Below are positions 40,546 through 51,039 of a DNA stretch of 64,000 nt, one piece after another. This stretch comes from Roseithermus sacchariphilus. GTDB lineage: Bacteria; Bacteroidota; Rhodothermia; Rhodothermales; MEBIC09517. The stretch lies in contig CP030158.1 of NCBI GenBank assembly GCA_003285105.1, positions 1,712,501-1,776,500 of the forward strand, in the 5' to 3' direction. The translations under genes were made by a program, and so were the position numbers. The first letter of the stretch is position 1. Every line of letters starts with the position of its first letter. The notes under the pieces are model-generated. The model had not been told where the DNA came from. It worked only from the letters and a program-made list of their open reading frames with translations, and made no database searches.

Positions 40546-41448
40546 CTACCGCAGGTCGATCGTCAGCGAGAGGTCCAGCGCCGCGGCGGAGTGCGTCAGC
40601 GCGCCGCAGGAGATGGCGTCGACGCCGGTGGCGGCGATGGCCTCGACGGTGGCGAGGGTGACGTTGCCCGAGGCCTCGGTGCCGATCTGCCCGTCGACGA
40701 GGCGGACGGCGTGGCGGAGCAGCGTCGTATCCACCGAGCCGTCGTCCGCCCGCGGGGTCATGTTGTCGAGCAGCACCACCTCCACGCCGCCGTGCGCTTC
40801 GTGGTAGGCCAGCACCCGTTGCAACTCCTCCAGCGTGCGCACCTCGATCTCGATCTCCAGCGGTTCGGCGTGGGTGATGCGGTAGGTCTGCGCGGCCGCC
40901 AGGGCCGCCTCGATGCCCCCGGCTGCGGCGATGTGGTTTTCCTTGATGAGGATCATGTCGAACAGCCCGATGCGGTGGTTCGTCCCGCCGCCGAGGCGGA
41001 CGGCCCACTTGTCCAGCAGGCGCAGGCCCGGGGCCGTCTTGCGCGTGTCGAGGATGCGCGTGCCGTAGGGGCGTACGCGGTCCACCATGCGGCGGGTGGC
41101 CGTGGCGATGCCGCTCATGCGCTGGAGCAGGTTCAGCGCCAGCCGCTCGGCCATGAGCAGGCTGGCCGCCGCGCCGGTCACCGTGCCGAAGACCGTGCCG
41201 GCCTCGACGCGCTGCCCGTCCGCCCGCGTCCAGTTGACGGTGACGTAGGGGTCCACCGCTGCGAAGACGCGGCGGGCCACCTCCAGCCCGGCGAGCGTAC
41301 CGGCTTCCTTGGCCAGGAACACCCCGGTAGCCTGCGTCTCCGGCGCCACGATGGCCTGTGTCGTGACGTCGCCGGTGCCGAGGTCCTCCTCCAGCGCCCG
41401 GGCGATCAGGGCGTCCAGGTCGGTGTCGGTCAGGTAGGGCGGGAGCAT
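40546..41448 (-). CDS. nadC: Quinolinate phosphoribosyltransferase (carboxylating)
   Basis: 300 residues from ATG 41448. LEEDLGTGDVTTQAI, LNLLQRMSGIATATRRMVD, ILDTRKTAPGLRLLDKWAVRLGGGTNHRIGLFDMILIKENHI and the late IEASGNV-like block GTEASGNVTLATV match NadC. It converts quinolinate and PRPP to nicotinate mononucleotide in NAD synthesis. nadA and nadB are not in the window. Confidence 0.96.
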   Translation of the reverse strand: MLPPYLTDTDLDALIARALEEDLGTGDVTTQAIVAPETQATGVFLAKEAGTLAGLEVARRVFAAVDPYVTVNWTRADGQRVEAGTVFGTVTGAAASLLMAERLALNLLQRMSGIATATRRMVDRVRPYGTRILDTRKTAPGLRLLDKWAVRLGGGTNHRIGLFDMILIKENHIAAAGGIEAALAAAQTYRITHAEPLEIEIEVRTLEELQRVLAYHEAHGGVEVVLLDNMTPRADDGSVDTTLLRHAVRLVDGQIGTEASGNVTLATVEAIAATGVDAISCGALTHSAAALDLSLTIDLR

Positions 41449-41620
41449 GGGTCCGGGAAGGTTGAAGGACGAAAGGAAAGGTGGAAGGGGAGGGTTCACC
41501 GTGGGCGGTGCGGCCGGCAGGCTCGGGTCCCTTTCCCCGCTGGGGATCTCCGGCCGGATGCCTTGCTTGCCGCACACCTGCCAGGAGTTCCCGTCCGGGA
41601 TCAATCTTCGTCCCGATCTT

Positions 41621-42043
41621 TCATGGTTCGACGAGCGCTTGCTCGAACAGGGCGCGGACGTGGGCCGGGGCCGGGATAGGGCGGTGGCGGCGGGTGTCCA
41701 CGAAGCAGAGGGTGACGTGCCCGGTGGCGAGCACGGCCGCCTCGCCGTCGCGCCGCACGGTGTAGTCGATGCGCACCCGGACGCCGGGCACGTCGGCGAA
41801 GGAGGCGGTGATGACGAGCAGGTCGTCGTAGTGGGCCGGGAGGCGGTACTGCACGGCGAGGTCCACCACGGGCATGATGATGCCGTCGGCTTCGAGGGTC
41901 TTGTAGGGCAGGCCCAGGGCGCGCAGGGCCTCGGTGCGGGCGGCTTCGAAGTAGTCCAGGTAATGGGTATGGTAGACCACCCCCATCGGGTCGCACTCGC
42001 GGTAGCGGACGCGGTGGCGGTAGTCGTAGGCGTACGGCGTCAT
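41621..42043 (-). CDS. 4HBT-type acyl-CoA thioesterase (YbgC/FadM-like)
   Basis: 140 residues, hot-dog fold. YRECDPMGVVYHTHYLDYFEAARTEALRALG contains the conserved Asp of the 4-hydroxybenzoyl-CoA thioesterase family. Its start overlaps the stop of the upstream glycosyltransferase gene (ATGA at 42040-42043), so the two are translationally coupled. Substrate chain length unknown. Confidence 0.9.
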   Translation of the reverse strand: MTPYAYDYRHRVRYRECDPMGVVYHTHYLDYFEAARTEALRALGLPYKTLEADGIIMPVVDLAVQYRLPAHYDDLLVITASFADVPGVRVRIDYTVRRDGEAAVLATGHVTLCFVDTRRHRPIPAPAHVRALFEQALVEP

Positions 42044-43680
42044 GGGCGGGGTGCGTTCGTGGAGTCAGCCGGGGTCTCGGCGGTTTTCTCGAAGGCCAGC
42101 ACGCCGAAGCGGCCGTCCGGGGTGACGATGGGGTCGAAGAGGGGGCGGAACTGCTGCGGGCGTTCGAGGAAGTAGGTGTGCGGTACCTGGTCCTCGCGCA
42201 GCCGGGGGCGGTAGGAGTAGTGGGAGTCCCACAGGATGACGGTGCCCGGCGGGGCCTCGCGCACGGCCGTGCCCGTGATCCACCGGGCCGGCGGCTCGAA
42301 GTCCTGCCGTGGCCGGCCGTAGAAGTAGTAGAACATCGTGTGGTTGGCCAGCAGCGGGCGGCCGTCCAGGCCGCTGTTCCGGTACCAGGCGGCCACCTGC
42401 GCCATCACCGCGTCCTCGGCCGAGCGCGTGTAGGGGCGCACGGCGAGCAGCGCCACGGCCAGGCAGGCGGCCGCCGTAGCGCCCAGCAGGGCCCGGCGGC
42501 GCAGCGGCAGGAACACCAGTGCCACGGCCATCAGGGTCGTGACGACCGGCACGGGGTCCGGTTCGTCGGTCAGCGTGATGTTGTTGTGGGCGAAGCGGAG
42601 GAAGGCCAGCACGGCCAGCACGAACGGCCCGAGCACGGCAAGCAGCTTCGCTCGCGGCTTCAGCGTCGGCAGGCGCTCGGCGGCGAGGCCGCCCAGCACG
42701 GCCATCAGCGGGGCGATCACGATGAGGTAGCGCAGGTTGCCGCCGGTCGAGGGGCCGATCGGTATCGATTCGATCTGAAAGACGCTGTGCTCCAGGAAGT
42801 AGACCACCAGCGGCACGAGGATGAAGCCGTGCACCCGTTGCCGGTAGAGCACGGCCTGGGCCAGGTAGACGATGAACAGCGTCAGCGCCACCGCGCCGAA
42901 GATGGTGAGGGCCATCACGAAGTAATGCTCGAAGCCCTGGCGGGCGTAGGCATCCTGGTACGTGCCGCTGGTTCCGACGATCTGGGTGTAGAGGTAGAGC
43001 GGATCGCCCGTCGCCATCCAGCCCCAGACGTGGTTGACCACGGGGAAGACCAGCAGCGCCAGCGCGGCCCGTCCCTCGCGCTGCCACAGGAGCCAGAGGC
43101 CGTAGAGCCCGAGCAGCGGGTAGAACTCCTGCCGGATCATGACCGTGTAGGAGAGCACCAGCGCGGCCATCCCCCGGCGGTCCCTGTAGTGCAGCAGGAT
43201 CGCCAGGGTCAGCAGCAGCGCCGAGATCGGCTCGGAGTAGTTGCGGAACGAGAGCTGCACCCAGAGCGGCTGGGCCACGAGCAGCACGAAGGCGAACAGC
43301 GGCACCCGGGCACCGACGGCCTCGGCCAGCTTGTAGGCCAGGTACCCCGTGAAGGCCGCCACGAGCGCGTTGACCACGGTGAGCGCCGTCGGGCCGAGGA
43401 GCGCCGGAAGCACGAAGAGCAGCTTGTACCCCGGCTTCTGCCAGTTGCCCAGGATGACGTTGGGGTCGTGCCAGAAGGCACGCATGTTCAGGTAGTGCGC
43501 CGCCTCGTCGTGCTGGTAGAATCCGTCGGAGAAGAACGAGTAGGTCACATACGCGGCGGCCACGAGCAGCGTCAGCCCCAGCAGCATCGGCTCGGGCAGC
43601 GTCCACGCCTCGCCGGCCGGCGGAGCCACGGCAGCCGGCGTCGTGCGGCGGCGAGGGCGGGACGTCGAGGTCGGGGGCAT
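42040..43680 (-). CDS. GT-C-type membrane glycosyltransferase (GT39/ArnT-like)
   Basis: 546 residues with about 10-12 membrane segments. GFYQHDEAAHYLNMRAFW carries an acidic loop motif like that of GT-C enzymes, which use polyprenyl-phosphate sugars. A soluble C-terminal domain follows (residues about 440-546, ANHTMFYYFYGRPRQDF). It is 8 bp downstream of a dolichol-phosphate-mannose-synthase-like GT2, so the pair may make and then use a polyprenyl-phosphate sugar (inference). Confidence 0.78.
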   Translation of the reverse strand: MPPTSTSRPRRRTTPAAVAPPAGEAWTLPEPMLLGLTLLVAAAYVTYSFFSDGFYQHDEAAHYLNMRAFWHDPNVILGNWQKPGYKLLFVLPALLGPTALTVVNALVAAFTGYLAYKLAEAVGARVPLFAFVLLVAQPLWVQLSFRNYSEPISALLLTLAILLHYRDRRGMAALVLSYTVMIRQEFYPLLGLYGLWLLWQREGRAALALLVFPVVNHVWGWMATGDPLYLYTQIVGTSGTYQDAYARQGFEHYFVMALTIFGAVALTLFIVYLAQAVLYRQRVHGFILVPLVVYFLEHSVFQIESIPIGPSTGGNLRYLIVIAPLMAVLGGLAAERLPTLKPRAKLLAVLGPFVLAVLAFLRFAHNNITLTDEPDPVPVVTTLMAVALVFLPLRRRALLGATAAACLAVALLAVRPYTRSAEDAVMAQVAAWYRNSGLDGRPLLANHTMFYYFYGRPRQDFEPPARWITGTAVREAPPGTVILWDSHYSYRPRLREDQVPHTYFLERPQQFRPLFDPIVTPDGRFGVLAFEKTAETPADSTNAPRP

Positions 43681-43688
43681 CGGCGCGG

Positions 43689-44690
43689 TCAGCGTGCGGT
43701 GGGGCGTGAGGAAGCCGGCACGGGCACCCCGGCGTCTGCGTCCGAGTGCCAGCGTTCGCGGATGATGTAGCGGGGGCGGCGGCGAACCTCCGCGAAGACG
43801 CGGGCCAGGTAGCTGCCCAGCACCCCCAGGAAGAACAACTGCAGGCCGCCGAAGAGGAACAGCGTCACCATCAGCGAGGTCCAGCCGCTGACGGGGATGC
43901 CGTAGACCAGCTTGGCGATGACGACCCACACCAGCCCCAGCATCGACAGCGCCGAGGCCACCAGCCCCAGGCGGGCCGCGTAGCGCAGCGGCCGGTCCGA
44001 AAACGCGGTGATGCCGTCGACGGCCAGCTGCAGCAGCTTGCGGAACGGGTACTTCGTCTGCCCGGCCGCCCGGCCCGGGCGGACGTACTCGATGCCGGTC
44101 TGGTTGAAGCCCAGCCAGGCGATCAGGCCGCGCACGTAGGGCTGCTGCTCCTGGATGCGCCGGTACTCGTCCAGCACCGCGCGCGAGACGAGCCGGAAGT
44201 CGCCCGTGTCGAGCGGGGCGTCGACGTCGGCTAGGCGCTGGAAGAGGCGGTAGAAGAGGCGCGTGGCGGTGCGCTTGAAGAGCGTCTCGCCCTCGCGGCG
44301 CTTGCGGACGCCGTAGACGACGTCGTAGCCCTGGCGCCACCGCGCGATCATCTCGGTGACCACCCAGAAGGGGTCCTGCAGGTCCGCGTCCATGATGACG
44401 GCCGCATCGGTGCGGACGGCCTCCATGCCGGCGGTGATGGCCAGCTGATGGCCGAAGTTGCGCGAGAAGCGGATCAGCACGTAGCCGGGCTTGCCGGCGG
44501 TCAGGTCGCGGGCCAGGCGGGCCGTCGCGTCCGTGCTGCCGTCGTCGACCAGCACGATCTGCTGCACCTCGGGGTGGTCCTGCCGGAAGGCCTCGATCTC
44601 GTCGATCAGCAGCGGCAGGACGGCCTCCTCGTTGTAGAGGGGAATGACGAGGCCGACGGTTTCGCGTGGGGGCGGAGCGGCAGGGGTCAT
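43689..44690 (-). CDS. GT2 glycosyltransferase, GtrB/DPM1-like
   Basis: 333 residues. The GT-A domain shows LVIPLYNEEAVLPLLIDEI, LVDDGSTDATARLAR, FSRNFGHQLAITAGMEA and the DADLQDP metal-binding motif. Two C-terminal helices (ALSMLGLVWVVIAKLVYG, LFLFGGLQLFFLGVLGSYLAR) match polyprenyl-phosphate glucosyl/mannosyl transferases. Confidence 0.92.
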   Translation of the reverse strand: MTPAAPPPRETVGLVIPLYNEEAVLPLLIDEIEAFRQDHPEVQQIVLVDDGSTDATARLARDLTAGKPGYVLIRFSRNFGHQLAITAGMEAVRTDAAVIMDADLQDPFWVVTEMIARWRQGYDVVYGVRKRREGETLFKRTATRLFYRLFQRLADVDAPLDTGDFRLVSRAVLDEYRRIQEQQPYVRGLIAWLGFNQTGIEYVRPGRAAGQTKYPFRKLLQLAVDGITAFSDRPLRYAARLGLVASALSMLGLVWVVIAKLVYGIPVSGWTSLMVTLFLFGGLQLFFLGVLGSYLARVFAEVRRRPRYIIRERWHSDADAGVPVPASSRPTAR

Positions 44691-44758
44691 GAGGGCACGG
44701 CAGCGGTCACGCAGCGGTCACGCGGGTCCGGGCGGCGAGGGCGGCGAAGGCGGCGCGG

Positions 44759-45799
44759 TCAGAGGTTCACGCGGACGTTCGCGCCGCCCTGCGTGGCGCC
44801 GTCGCCGGTGACCTGATAGGCGCCCATTCGGTCGAACTTGGCCAGGCGGGCGTCCAGCAATTCGGGAGGTGACAGCCGCACCAGCTCGTTCAGCGCCCGG
44901 GCCACGGCCCGGCCCACGTTGCGGAAGGCGGTCGCCGGGTCGCGGTGTGCCCCGCCGATCGGCTCGGGCACGATCTCGTCGATGACGTGGTGCTGGATGA
45001 GGTCCGAGGCGGTCAGCTTCAGCGCGCGCGCCGCCTCCTCCTTGTAGTCCCACGACCGCCACAGGATCGACGAGCAGCTTTCGGGGGAGATGACGGAGTA
45101 CCAGGCGTTCTCCAGCATCAGGATGCGGTCGCCCACGCCGATGCCCAGCGCACCGCCCGAGGCGCCTTCGCCGATGACGACGACGACGATGGGGACGGGC
45201 AGCCGGGCCATCTCGAACAGGTTCCGGGCGATGGCTTCGGCCTGGCCGCGCTCTTCGGCCTCCAGGCCGGGGTAGGCGCCGGGCGTGTCCAGCAGGGTGA
45301 CGACGGGCTTGCCGAACTTGGCGGCCATCTTCATCAGCCGCAGCGCCTTGCGGTAGCCCTCGGGGTTGGGCATGCCGAAGCGGCGATGCTTGCGGCTGGC
45401 GACGTCCCGCCCCTTCTGATGCCCGATCACCATGACGGTCTGGTCCTGGCCGTCGTAGCGGCTGCCCTTGAAGGTGGCCAGCCCGCCCACGATGGCGGGG
45501 TCGTCGCCGGCCGTCCGGTCCCCGTGCAGTTCCACGAAGCCGTCGGTCAGCGCGTCGATGTAGTCGAGCGTGTAGGGGCGCAGCGGGTGCCGGGCGATCT
45601 GCACGCGTTGCCAGCGGGTGAGGTTGCGGTAGATGGAGGCGCGCAGCTCCTCCACGCGCTCCTCCAGGCTGGCGATCTGCGCGGAGAGGTCGGTTTCCGG
45701 GTCCCTGGCGTCGAGCGCGCGCATCTCGTCGAGTCGCTGCTCCAGTTCGACCAGGGGCTTCTCGAAGTCCAGGAGGTATCGGTCGGATGAGGTAGCCAT
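44759..45799 (-). CDS. accA: Acetyl-CoA carboxylase carboxyltransferase subunit alpha
   Basis: 346 residues. Coiled N terminus ([19 protein letters not shown]), [76 protein letters not shown] and [28 protein letters not shown] are typical AccA. It joins AccD to transfer carboxyl from biotin to acetyl-CoA in fatty-acid synthesis. Confidence 0.96.
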   Translation of the reverse strand: MATSSDRYLLDFEKPLVELEQRLDEMRALDARDPETDLSAQIASLEERVEELRASIYRNLTRWQRVQIARHPLRPYTLDYIDALTDGFVELHGDRTAGDDPAIVGGLATFKGSRYDGQDQTVMVIGHQKGRDVASRKHRRFGMPNPEGYRKALRLMKMAAKFGKPVVTLLDTPGAYPGLEAEERGQAEAIARNLFEMARLPVPIVVVVIGEGASGGALGIGVGDRILMLENAWYSVISPESCSSILWRSWDYKEEAARALKLTASDLIQHHVIDEIVPEPIGGAHRDPATAFRNVGRAVARALNELVRLSPPELLDARLAKFDRMGAYQVTGDGATQGGANVRVNL

Positions 45800-45857
45800 G
45801 GAGGCAGGATCCGCGGGGGGATCGTTGGTGAGCGGGGGGGCAGCCTCAGGCCGGGCT

Positions 45858-48041
45858 TCAGGCCGGGCCGCGTGCCGGCCGGTGCAGGGCCTGGCGGAGC
45901 GCCCGGAGGATCACGGTCCAATCTAAGGAAGCCGAGGCATGGGTACTGTAAAAAGCATAGGCGTGCTGGACGTCGGGTTCCAGCCGGGGCGGCGGGATCG
46001 ACTCGGCCACGCTGAAGACGCCGGGTTGCAGCGGGCTGCCGGCGGGGGGCGGCGGGTCGGTGTCGGGATGGTAGCCGACCAGGGCGCGACGGCCGGCCAG
46101 CACGTCGGGCAGCTGCCGCAGGCGGGCGGCGAGCGTGGCGGCGCGCGAGGCCGGGCCGCCCAGGCGGGCCGCCAGCGCCACGGCGGGGTAGAGCAGCAAG
46201 CCCGGCAGGGCGAGGGCCACCTCGAACGCACGGCGGGCGGCCGGGTTGCGGGGCGTCCCGACGGCCGCCTCGGCCTCCACCAGGCCCGGCACCGAGAGGT
46301 CGTCGATGCTGGCCTTGCCGATCAGGTGCTCGCGGCCCGGAGCCAGGATGCGGACCTGCACGGGCAGGTCGTGGAGCTGCTGGATGAGGCCGATGATGCG
46401 GTGGTTGGGCAGCCCGTCGGCCGCGAAGATCACGTCGTCGATCTGCCGCAGCCGCACCACGTCCCGCACCTGGTGCAGCGTGCCCAGGACGGGCAGGACC
46501 GGCGGCGGGTCCGGGGCCACGTCCGGGGCCACGTCCGGGGCCACGTCCGGGGCGGTGTCCGGGGGCGGCTCGGGCGTGAGGAGGCCGATCAGCGTGAAGG
46601 GCGGCGCCGGGCGGCCGGCCAGGAGCTGGTGGAGCCGTTCGGCCTCGGCCACCGAGCCCACCAGCACGGCCCGGCGGTCGCGGCCCGTCCGTCCGGCGGG
46701 GCGGCGTTGCAGCAGGCGGCGGCCCAGCAGCAGCCCCAGCGCCACCGGGTAGCTGCCCAGCACCACCAGCCGCGAGAAGGCGATGTCCCGCACGAAGAAC
46801 GACGCCGCCGCCACCACGAGCAGCCCCACCGTCGTGCCCACCAGCGCCGGGCGCAGGCGGTAGCGGGCCCGGCGGCGGTAGCCGCCCGCCGCCGCCACCC
46901 CCGCCACCGTGCCCAGCGCATAGACGGGGGCGACGCTCAGGTAGAACAGCGGCGCCGGCCAGGCCCCGGCCGGCAGCGACCGCGCCAGCCCCACGGCCAC
47001 GACGGCGGCGTAGACCAGCGCCGCATCGAGCAGCGGCCCGGCGCTGCGGCGCAGCACCCGCGCCGCCACGCCCAGCCCGGCCCGCAGCAGGATGCTCCCC
47101 CGCAGCGCCCAGGCCATCAGGCGGGAGTAGCGGTTCTCCAGGTGCTTCTCGGTGAAGAGCAGCATCGCCCCGTAGAACAGCCGCACGTAGCGCAGTTCGC
47201 CCTTCTTCGTGCTCTCTCCCTTGTAGTGAATGATCTGCGTCTCGGGCGTGTAGTACACCTTCCACCCGGCTCGCTGGATGCGGTAGCACCAGTCCAGGTC
47301 CTCCCCGTACATGAAGAAGTCCTCGTCGAACAGCCCGGCCCCGTTCATGGGGGGATCCGGAGGCGGGTCGGACGAGCCGGCGGCCGGCCCCGCCGCTTCC
47401 CACGCCTCCCGGCTCCACCACAGCGCGGCCTGGCGGACGAGCATGCACGATCCGCTGAGCGCGTCCACCTCGGCCACCTGGTCGATGGGGAGGTAGGTGA
47501 GGTTGTAGCGGCCGAAGACGGGGCTGCGCGGAAAGAGGCGGCTCAGGCCGGTGATGCGGTAGAAGGCCGTCGCCGGCGTGGGGAAGGCGCGGCGGCTCTC
47601 CGGGGCGAAGCGGCCGTCCGGGTTCAGGATCTTGCAGCCGACGGCCCCGGCATCGGGGTGCTCGTCCATGAAGCGGACGAGCGTCTGCAGCGTGTCCTCC
47701 TGGACGATGGTGTCCGGGTTCAGGATGAGCAGATAGCGCCCCCGCGCCTGGCGGATCGCCTGGTTGTTGGCCCGCCCGAAGCCGACGTTCTCCCGGTTGG
47801 CGATCAGGTGGACGTCCGGGAAGGCCTCCCGGACCCGCTCGACGGAGCCGTCCACGGAGTTGTTGTCCACCACGAAGATCTCCATTGCCAGCGTGCCGCG
47901 GGCGCGTTCGAGCGAGCGCAACGCCTGCTCCAGGAACTCTCGGACGTTGTAGTTGACGATGATGACCGAGAGGTCGAGCAGCGTCGGAGGAGGGGGCGCC
48001 AGGGCCGCCGTGCGATATGTTCCGGAGGCAGGGGAGGGCAT
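45858..48041 (-). CDS. GT2 glycosyltransferase fused to a degenerate polyprenyl sugar-transferase-like module
   Basis: 727 residues. Residues about 20-260 are a rhamnosyltransferase-type GT2 ([73 protein letters not shown]). Then follow about four or five membrane helices (350-455), a Rossmann-like region (470-610, [20 protein letters not shown] ... [17 protein letters not shown]), and a C-terminal part resembling WbaP/PssY-type sugar transferases but lacking the recognisable catalytic core. A VAPD tetrapeptide tandem at residues 494-511 reflects a 12-bp repeat. Likely role: surface polysaccharide assembly. Confidence 0.82.
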   Translation of the reverse strand: MPSPASGTYRTAALAPPPPTLLDLSVIIVNYNVREFLEQALRSLERARGTLAMEIFVVDNNSVDGSVERVREAFPDVHLIANRENVGFGRANNQAIRQARGRYLLILNPDTIVQEDTLQTLVRFMDEHPDAGAVGCKILNPDGRFAPESRRAFPTPATAFYRITGLSRLFPRSPVFGRYNLTYLPIDQVAEVDALSGSCMLVRQAALWWSREAWEAAGPAAGSSDPPPDPPMNGAGLFDEDFFMYGEDLDWCYRIQRAGWKVYYTPETQIIHYKGESTKKGELRYVRLFYGAMLLFTEKHLENRYSRLMAWALRGSILLRAGLGVAARVLRRSAGPLLDAALVYAAVVAVGLARSLPAGAWPAPLFYLSVAPVYALGTVAGVAAAGGYRRRARYRLRPALVGTTVGLLVVAAASFFVRDIAFSRLVVLGSYPVALGLLLGRRLLQRRPAGRTGRDRRAVLVGSVAEAERLHQLLAGRPAPPFTLIGLLTPEPPPDTAPDVAPDVAPDVAPDPPPVLPVLGTLHQVRDVVRLRQIDDVIFAADGLPNHRIIGLIQQLHDLPVQVRILAPGREHLIGKASIDDLSVPGLVEAEAAVGTPRNPAARRAFEVALALPGLLLYPAVALAARLGGPASRAATLAARLRQLPDVLAGRRALVGYHPDTDPPPPAGSPLQPGVFSVAESIPPPRLEPDVQHAYAFYSTHASASLDWTVILRALRQALHRPARGPA

Positions 48042-48291
48042 CGCGTGCCCCCAACGCCGCAGCCGGGGGATTGGTTCGTGAGGAGCGTGAGGGGAGCAGG
48101 GGGCTGCGGGAGGAGGAGCGCTTCGTTGCGGTGGCGACCGTATTGGGGCGTCGCGGCTGCTGCCGAGGTTCGACTGCCACGGCCGGTTCGAAGCCAGTGC
48201 CGGGTCGGATGCCTGAGTGTGACGTTCCTGGCGGGCGTGTGCTATGTTGAAAGGAACAGACTGCCGGATTCTGAGCAGAAGCCTCGGGCTG

Positions 48292-48324
48292 GCGTGTTAT
48301 CCCAACACGTGTGGGATAACACGC
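48292..48324. repeat. Perfect palindrome 1 (TGTTATCCCA type)
   Basis: GCGTGTTATCCCA, 7-bp spacer ACACGTG, TGGGATAACACGC. The arms are perfect 13-mers. It shares the half-site TTATCCCAAC with palindrome 2. It lies upstream of the GT2 fusion gene and beside a transposase remnant, within the gene-free stretch 48042-48414 where I see no other feature. Confidence 0.7.
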
Positions 48325-48377
48325 GCGGTTCGCCCTAAGTCTCGTCAGCACAAGGAGATGGGGAATGTCGAATCTGC

Positions 48378-48406
48378 GTATTATGCCAACATGGTTGGGA
48401 TAATAC
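48378..48406. repeat. Palindrome 2 (TATTATCCCAAC type)
   Basis: GTATTATGCCAAC-ATG-GTTGGGATAATAC, 13-bp arms with one mismatch. It is 9 bp past the stop of the IS630-type remnant, so it could be the insertion-sequence end, or an operator related to palindrome 1. Confidence 0.65.
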
Positions 48407-48414
48407 AGCGTAGG

Positions 48415-48761
48415 TCAATAATGTTGAGGCAGGAAGCCACAGTGCTGGAACCATCCCGCGGCATCCGCCGCCGTCACCTGCTCGGTGGCATGCTCCACGG
48501 CCTCCAGCAGTGCCTCCGCCGTCAACTTCTTGATCAGGTGCTTCAACGGCCGTGCAACACGGCCTCTTCGAGCACAGCCGTTCGATCGGATTGAACTCCG
48601 GACTGTAGCGCGGCAGCGGCCGGACGCAGGCGCCCCGCGCCTCGATCTGTTCGACCAGGTCCGGTGCCTCGTGGATGCGCGCGTTGTCCCACAGCACGAT
48701 GTCGCCCGGCCCCGAGCACCGGCAGCAGGTGCTGCTGGAGGAACCCGCGGAAGTGCCGGCG
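48415..48761 (-). pseudogene. IS630-family transposase remnant (C-terminal third, two frameshifts)
   Basis: Read on the minus strand in three different frames: [16 protein letters not shown], then [25 protein letters not shown] ... [12 protein letters not shown], then HLIKKLTAEALLEAVEHATEQVTAADAAGWFQHCGFLPQHY-stop at 48415. These are consecutive parts of one IS630-type DDE transposase, including the second Asp (WDN) and the SPEFNPIE Glu block. The N-terminal part is missing: the plus strand beyond 48762 is ettA. It cannot encode an active enzyme. Confidence 0.85.
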
Positions 48762-49799
<1,038 letters not shown>

Positions 49800-49823
49800 A
49801 GAACAGCCCATACTTGTGTGCTT

Positions 49824-50828
49824 ATGAAAAAGACCATATTCGTCTCATCAACTTATCAAGACCTGGCGTCCTATCGACGGGCTGTTTGGGACCTATTGGA
49901 AGAGTTTGATGTAGCGATACGAGGAATGGAAGAGTTCGGGGCGCGAACAGGGACCCCCTTAGAAACGTGCTTAGCTGAAGTTGAACAGTCCGATATTTAC
50001 ATTGGCATCATAGGCTTTCGTCTCGGTTCAGTCGAGGAATCAACTCAGAAGTCTTATACACAGCTTGAATACGAACGTGCACTTGAGCTTGAGAAGGAGG
50101 TTCTCATATACCTGATTGACGAAGAGAATGCTCGCGTTCCTATCAAGTTTATTGACCGAGACATAAGGCGCGATAAGTTAGAGGCGTTTAAACGAAAGTT
50201 ACGTGACAATCACACGGTTGACACGTTTGTGTCCGAAGATGATTTAGTACAGAAACTTCGGCGCGACCTCAGACGCTATATTGGGGAAGGAGAACCGAAG
50301 GAAATCACCGAGGACGAATTCGCTGAGGCGCGCCTGGCAATTGATAAATTTCTACTCGTCCCCAAAGCCGCTGCTGGTCGCGAGGTACGTCTTGAGGTGC
50401 AGTTGAAGGGGAAGCCGTTTCCAGCGTCTCGGGAATTGTGCACCGCCTTCAATTTCGTCTTCGGAGCTACAGTAGGAGTGCCAATAGCGATTGTGCAGCC
50501 CGACGGTTACAACAACTCAGGGCTAAGCCAACTCTTTCTGACCGCCAAGCAGTTGGATGACTTTTTACCCGTTGCCGAAGGAGAGTCTCGGCATATATAT
50601 GCAAAGCTTCAGTTTGCCGACGCGGAGATACCTCAGATGCGGACGCGGTTCAAACCAGAAACGACCTATGTACCGCCTCAAATCAGAGCTTTCGGCGCTG
50701 ACTTGACGTCCATACAGCAACATGAGTTTTTGTATGGTAAGACAATCGAGCACCCGGCAGAAGGTAAGATCATTCTTTCACTAACGAAATCTGGAGCTGA
50801 ACTGGACAAACGCAAGAGTTCTGCATAA
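49824..50828 (+). CDS. DUF4062 domain protein
   Basis: 334 residues. ATG 49824 gives the family start MKKTIFVSSTYQDLASYRRAVWDLLEEF; DUF4062 (residues about 1-95, TCLAEVEQSDIYIGIIGFRLGSVEE, YTQLEYERAL, VLIYLIDEENARVP) is a TIR-like/nucleoside-binding Rossmann fold often found in front of NTPase or effector domains. The C-terminal 200 residues are unrecognised. The gene is clearly more AT-rich than the backbone. It begins 24 bp after the GTTATGC that ends repeat copy A, and its stop codon lies inside an attC-like site, as in integron cassettes. A defence role is possible but unproven. Confidence 0.85.
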   Translation: MKKTIFVSSTYQDLASYRRAVWDLLEEFDVAIRGMEEFGARTGTPLETCLAEVEQSDIYIGIIGFRLGSVEESTQKSYTQLEYERALELEKEVLIYLIDEENARVPIKFIDRDIRRDKLEAFKRKLRDNHTVDTFVSEDDLVQKLRRDLRRYIGEGEPKEITEDEFAEARLAIDKFLLVPKAAAGREVRLEVQLKGKPFPASRELCTAFNFVFGATVGVPIAIVQPDGYNNSGLSQLFLTAKQLDDFLPVAEGESRHIYAKLQFADAEIPQMRTRFKPETTYVPPQIRAFGADLTSIQQHEFLYGKTIEHPAEGKIILSLTKSGAELDKRKSSA

Positions 50829-50957
50829 CAAGCGCGTCAACGCGGACGCAGGGCGGGTCGGCGATTTCCGTACCGGCATTGCTTCGCGGCGGTGCAAGTG
50901 CTAAACTGAACTAAATGCCACGTATGCCCTGCGCCGGTTACGCGCGGGTCGTTATAC
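50823..50957 (+). other. attC-like site 1 (after the DUF4062 gene)
   Basis: Starts at GCATAAC (50823-50829, R''-like) and ends at GTTATAC (50951-50957, R'-like). Inner arms pair: CGCG..AACGCGG and CGCAGGGC on the left against GCCCTGCG and GGTTACGCGCG on the right, leaving a large central loop. The outer cores, unpaired steps and length (135 bp) fit the architecture of integron attC sites. Confidence 0.75.
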
Positions 50958-51039
50958 CTCTTTTTCTCCTAGCGAGAACTCTTCGATTCCAGCAGCGTTT
51001 GTATTGTGATTACATTGTAAGCACTTCCCTGGCTGCCCT

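Noticed and set aside
45547-48351. Long overlapping frames on both strands across the GT2 fusion gene
   Set aside because: Only the 45858-48041 frame has conserved enzyme motifs.
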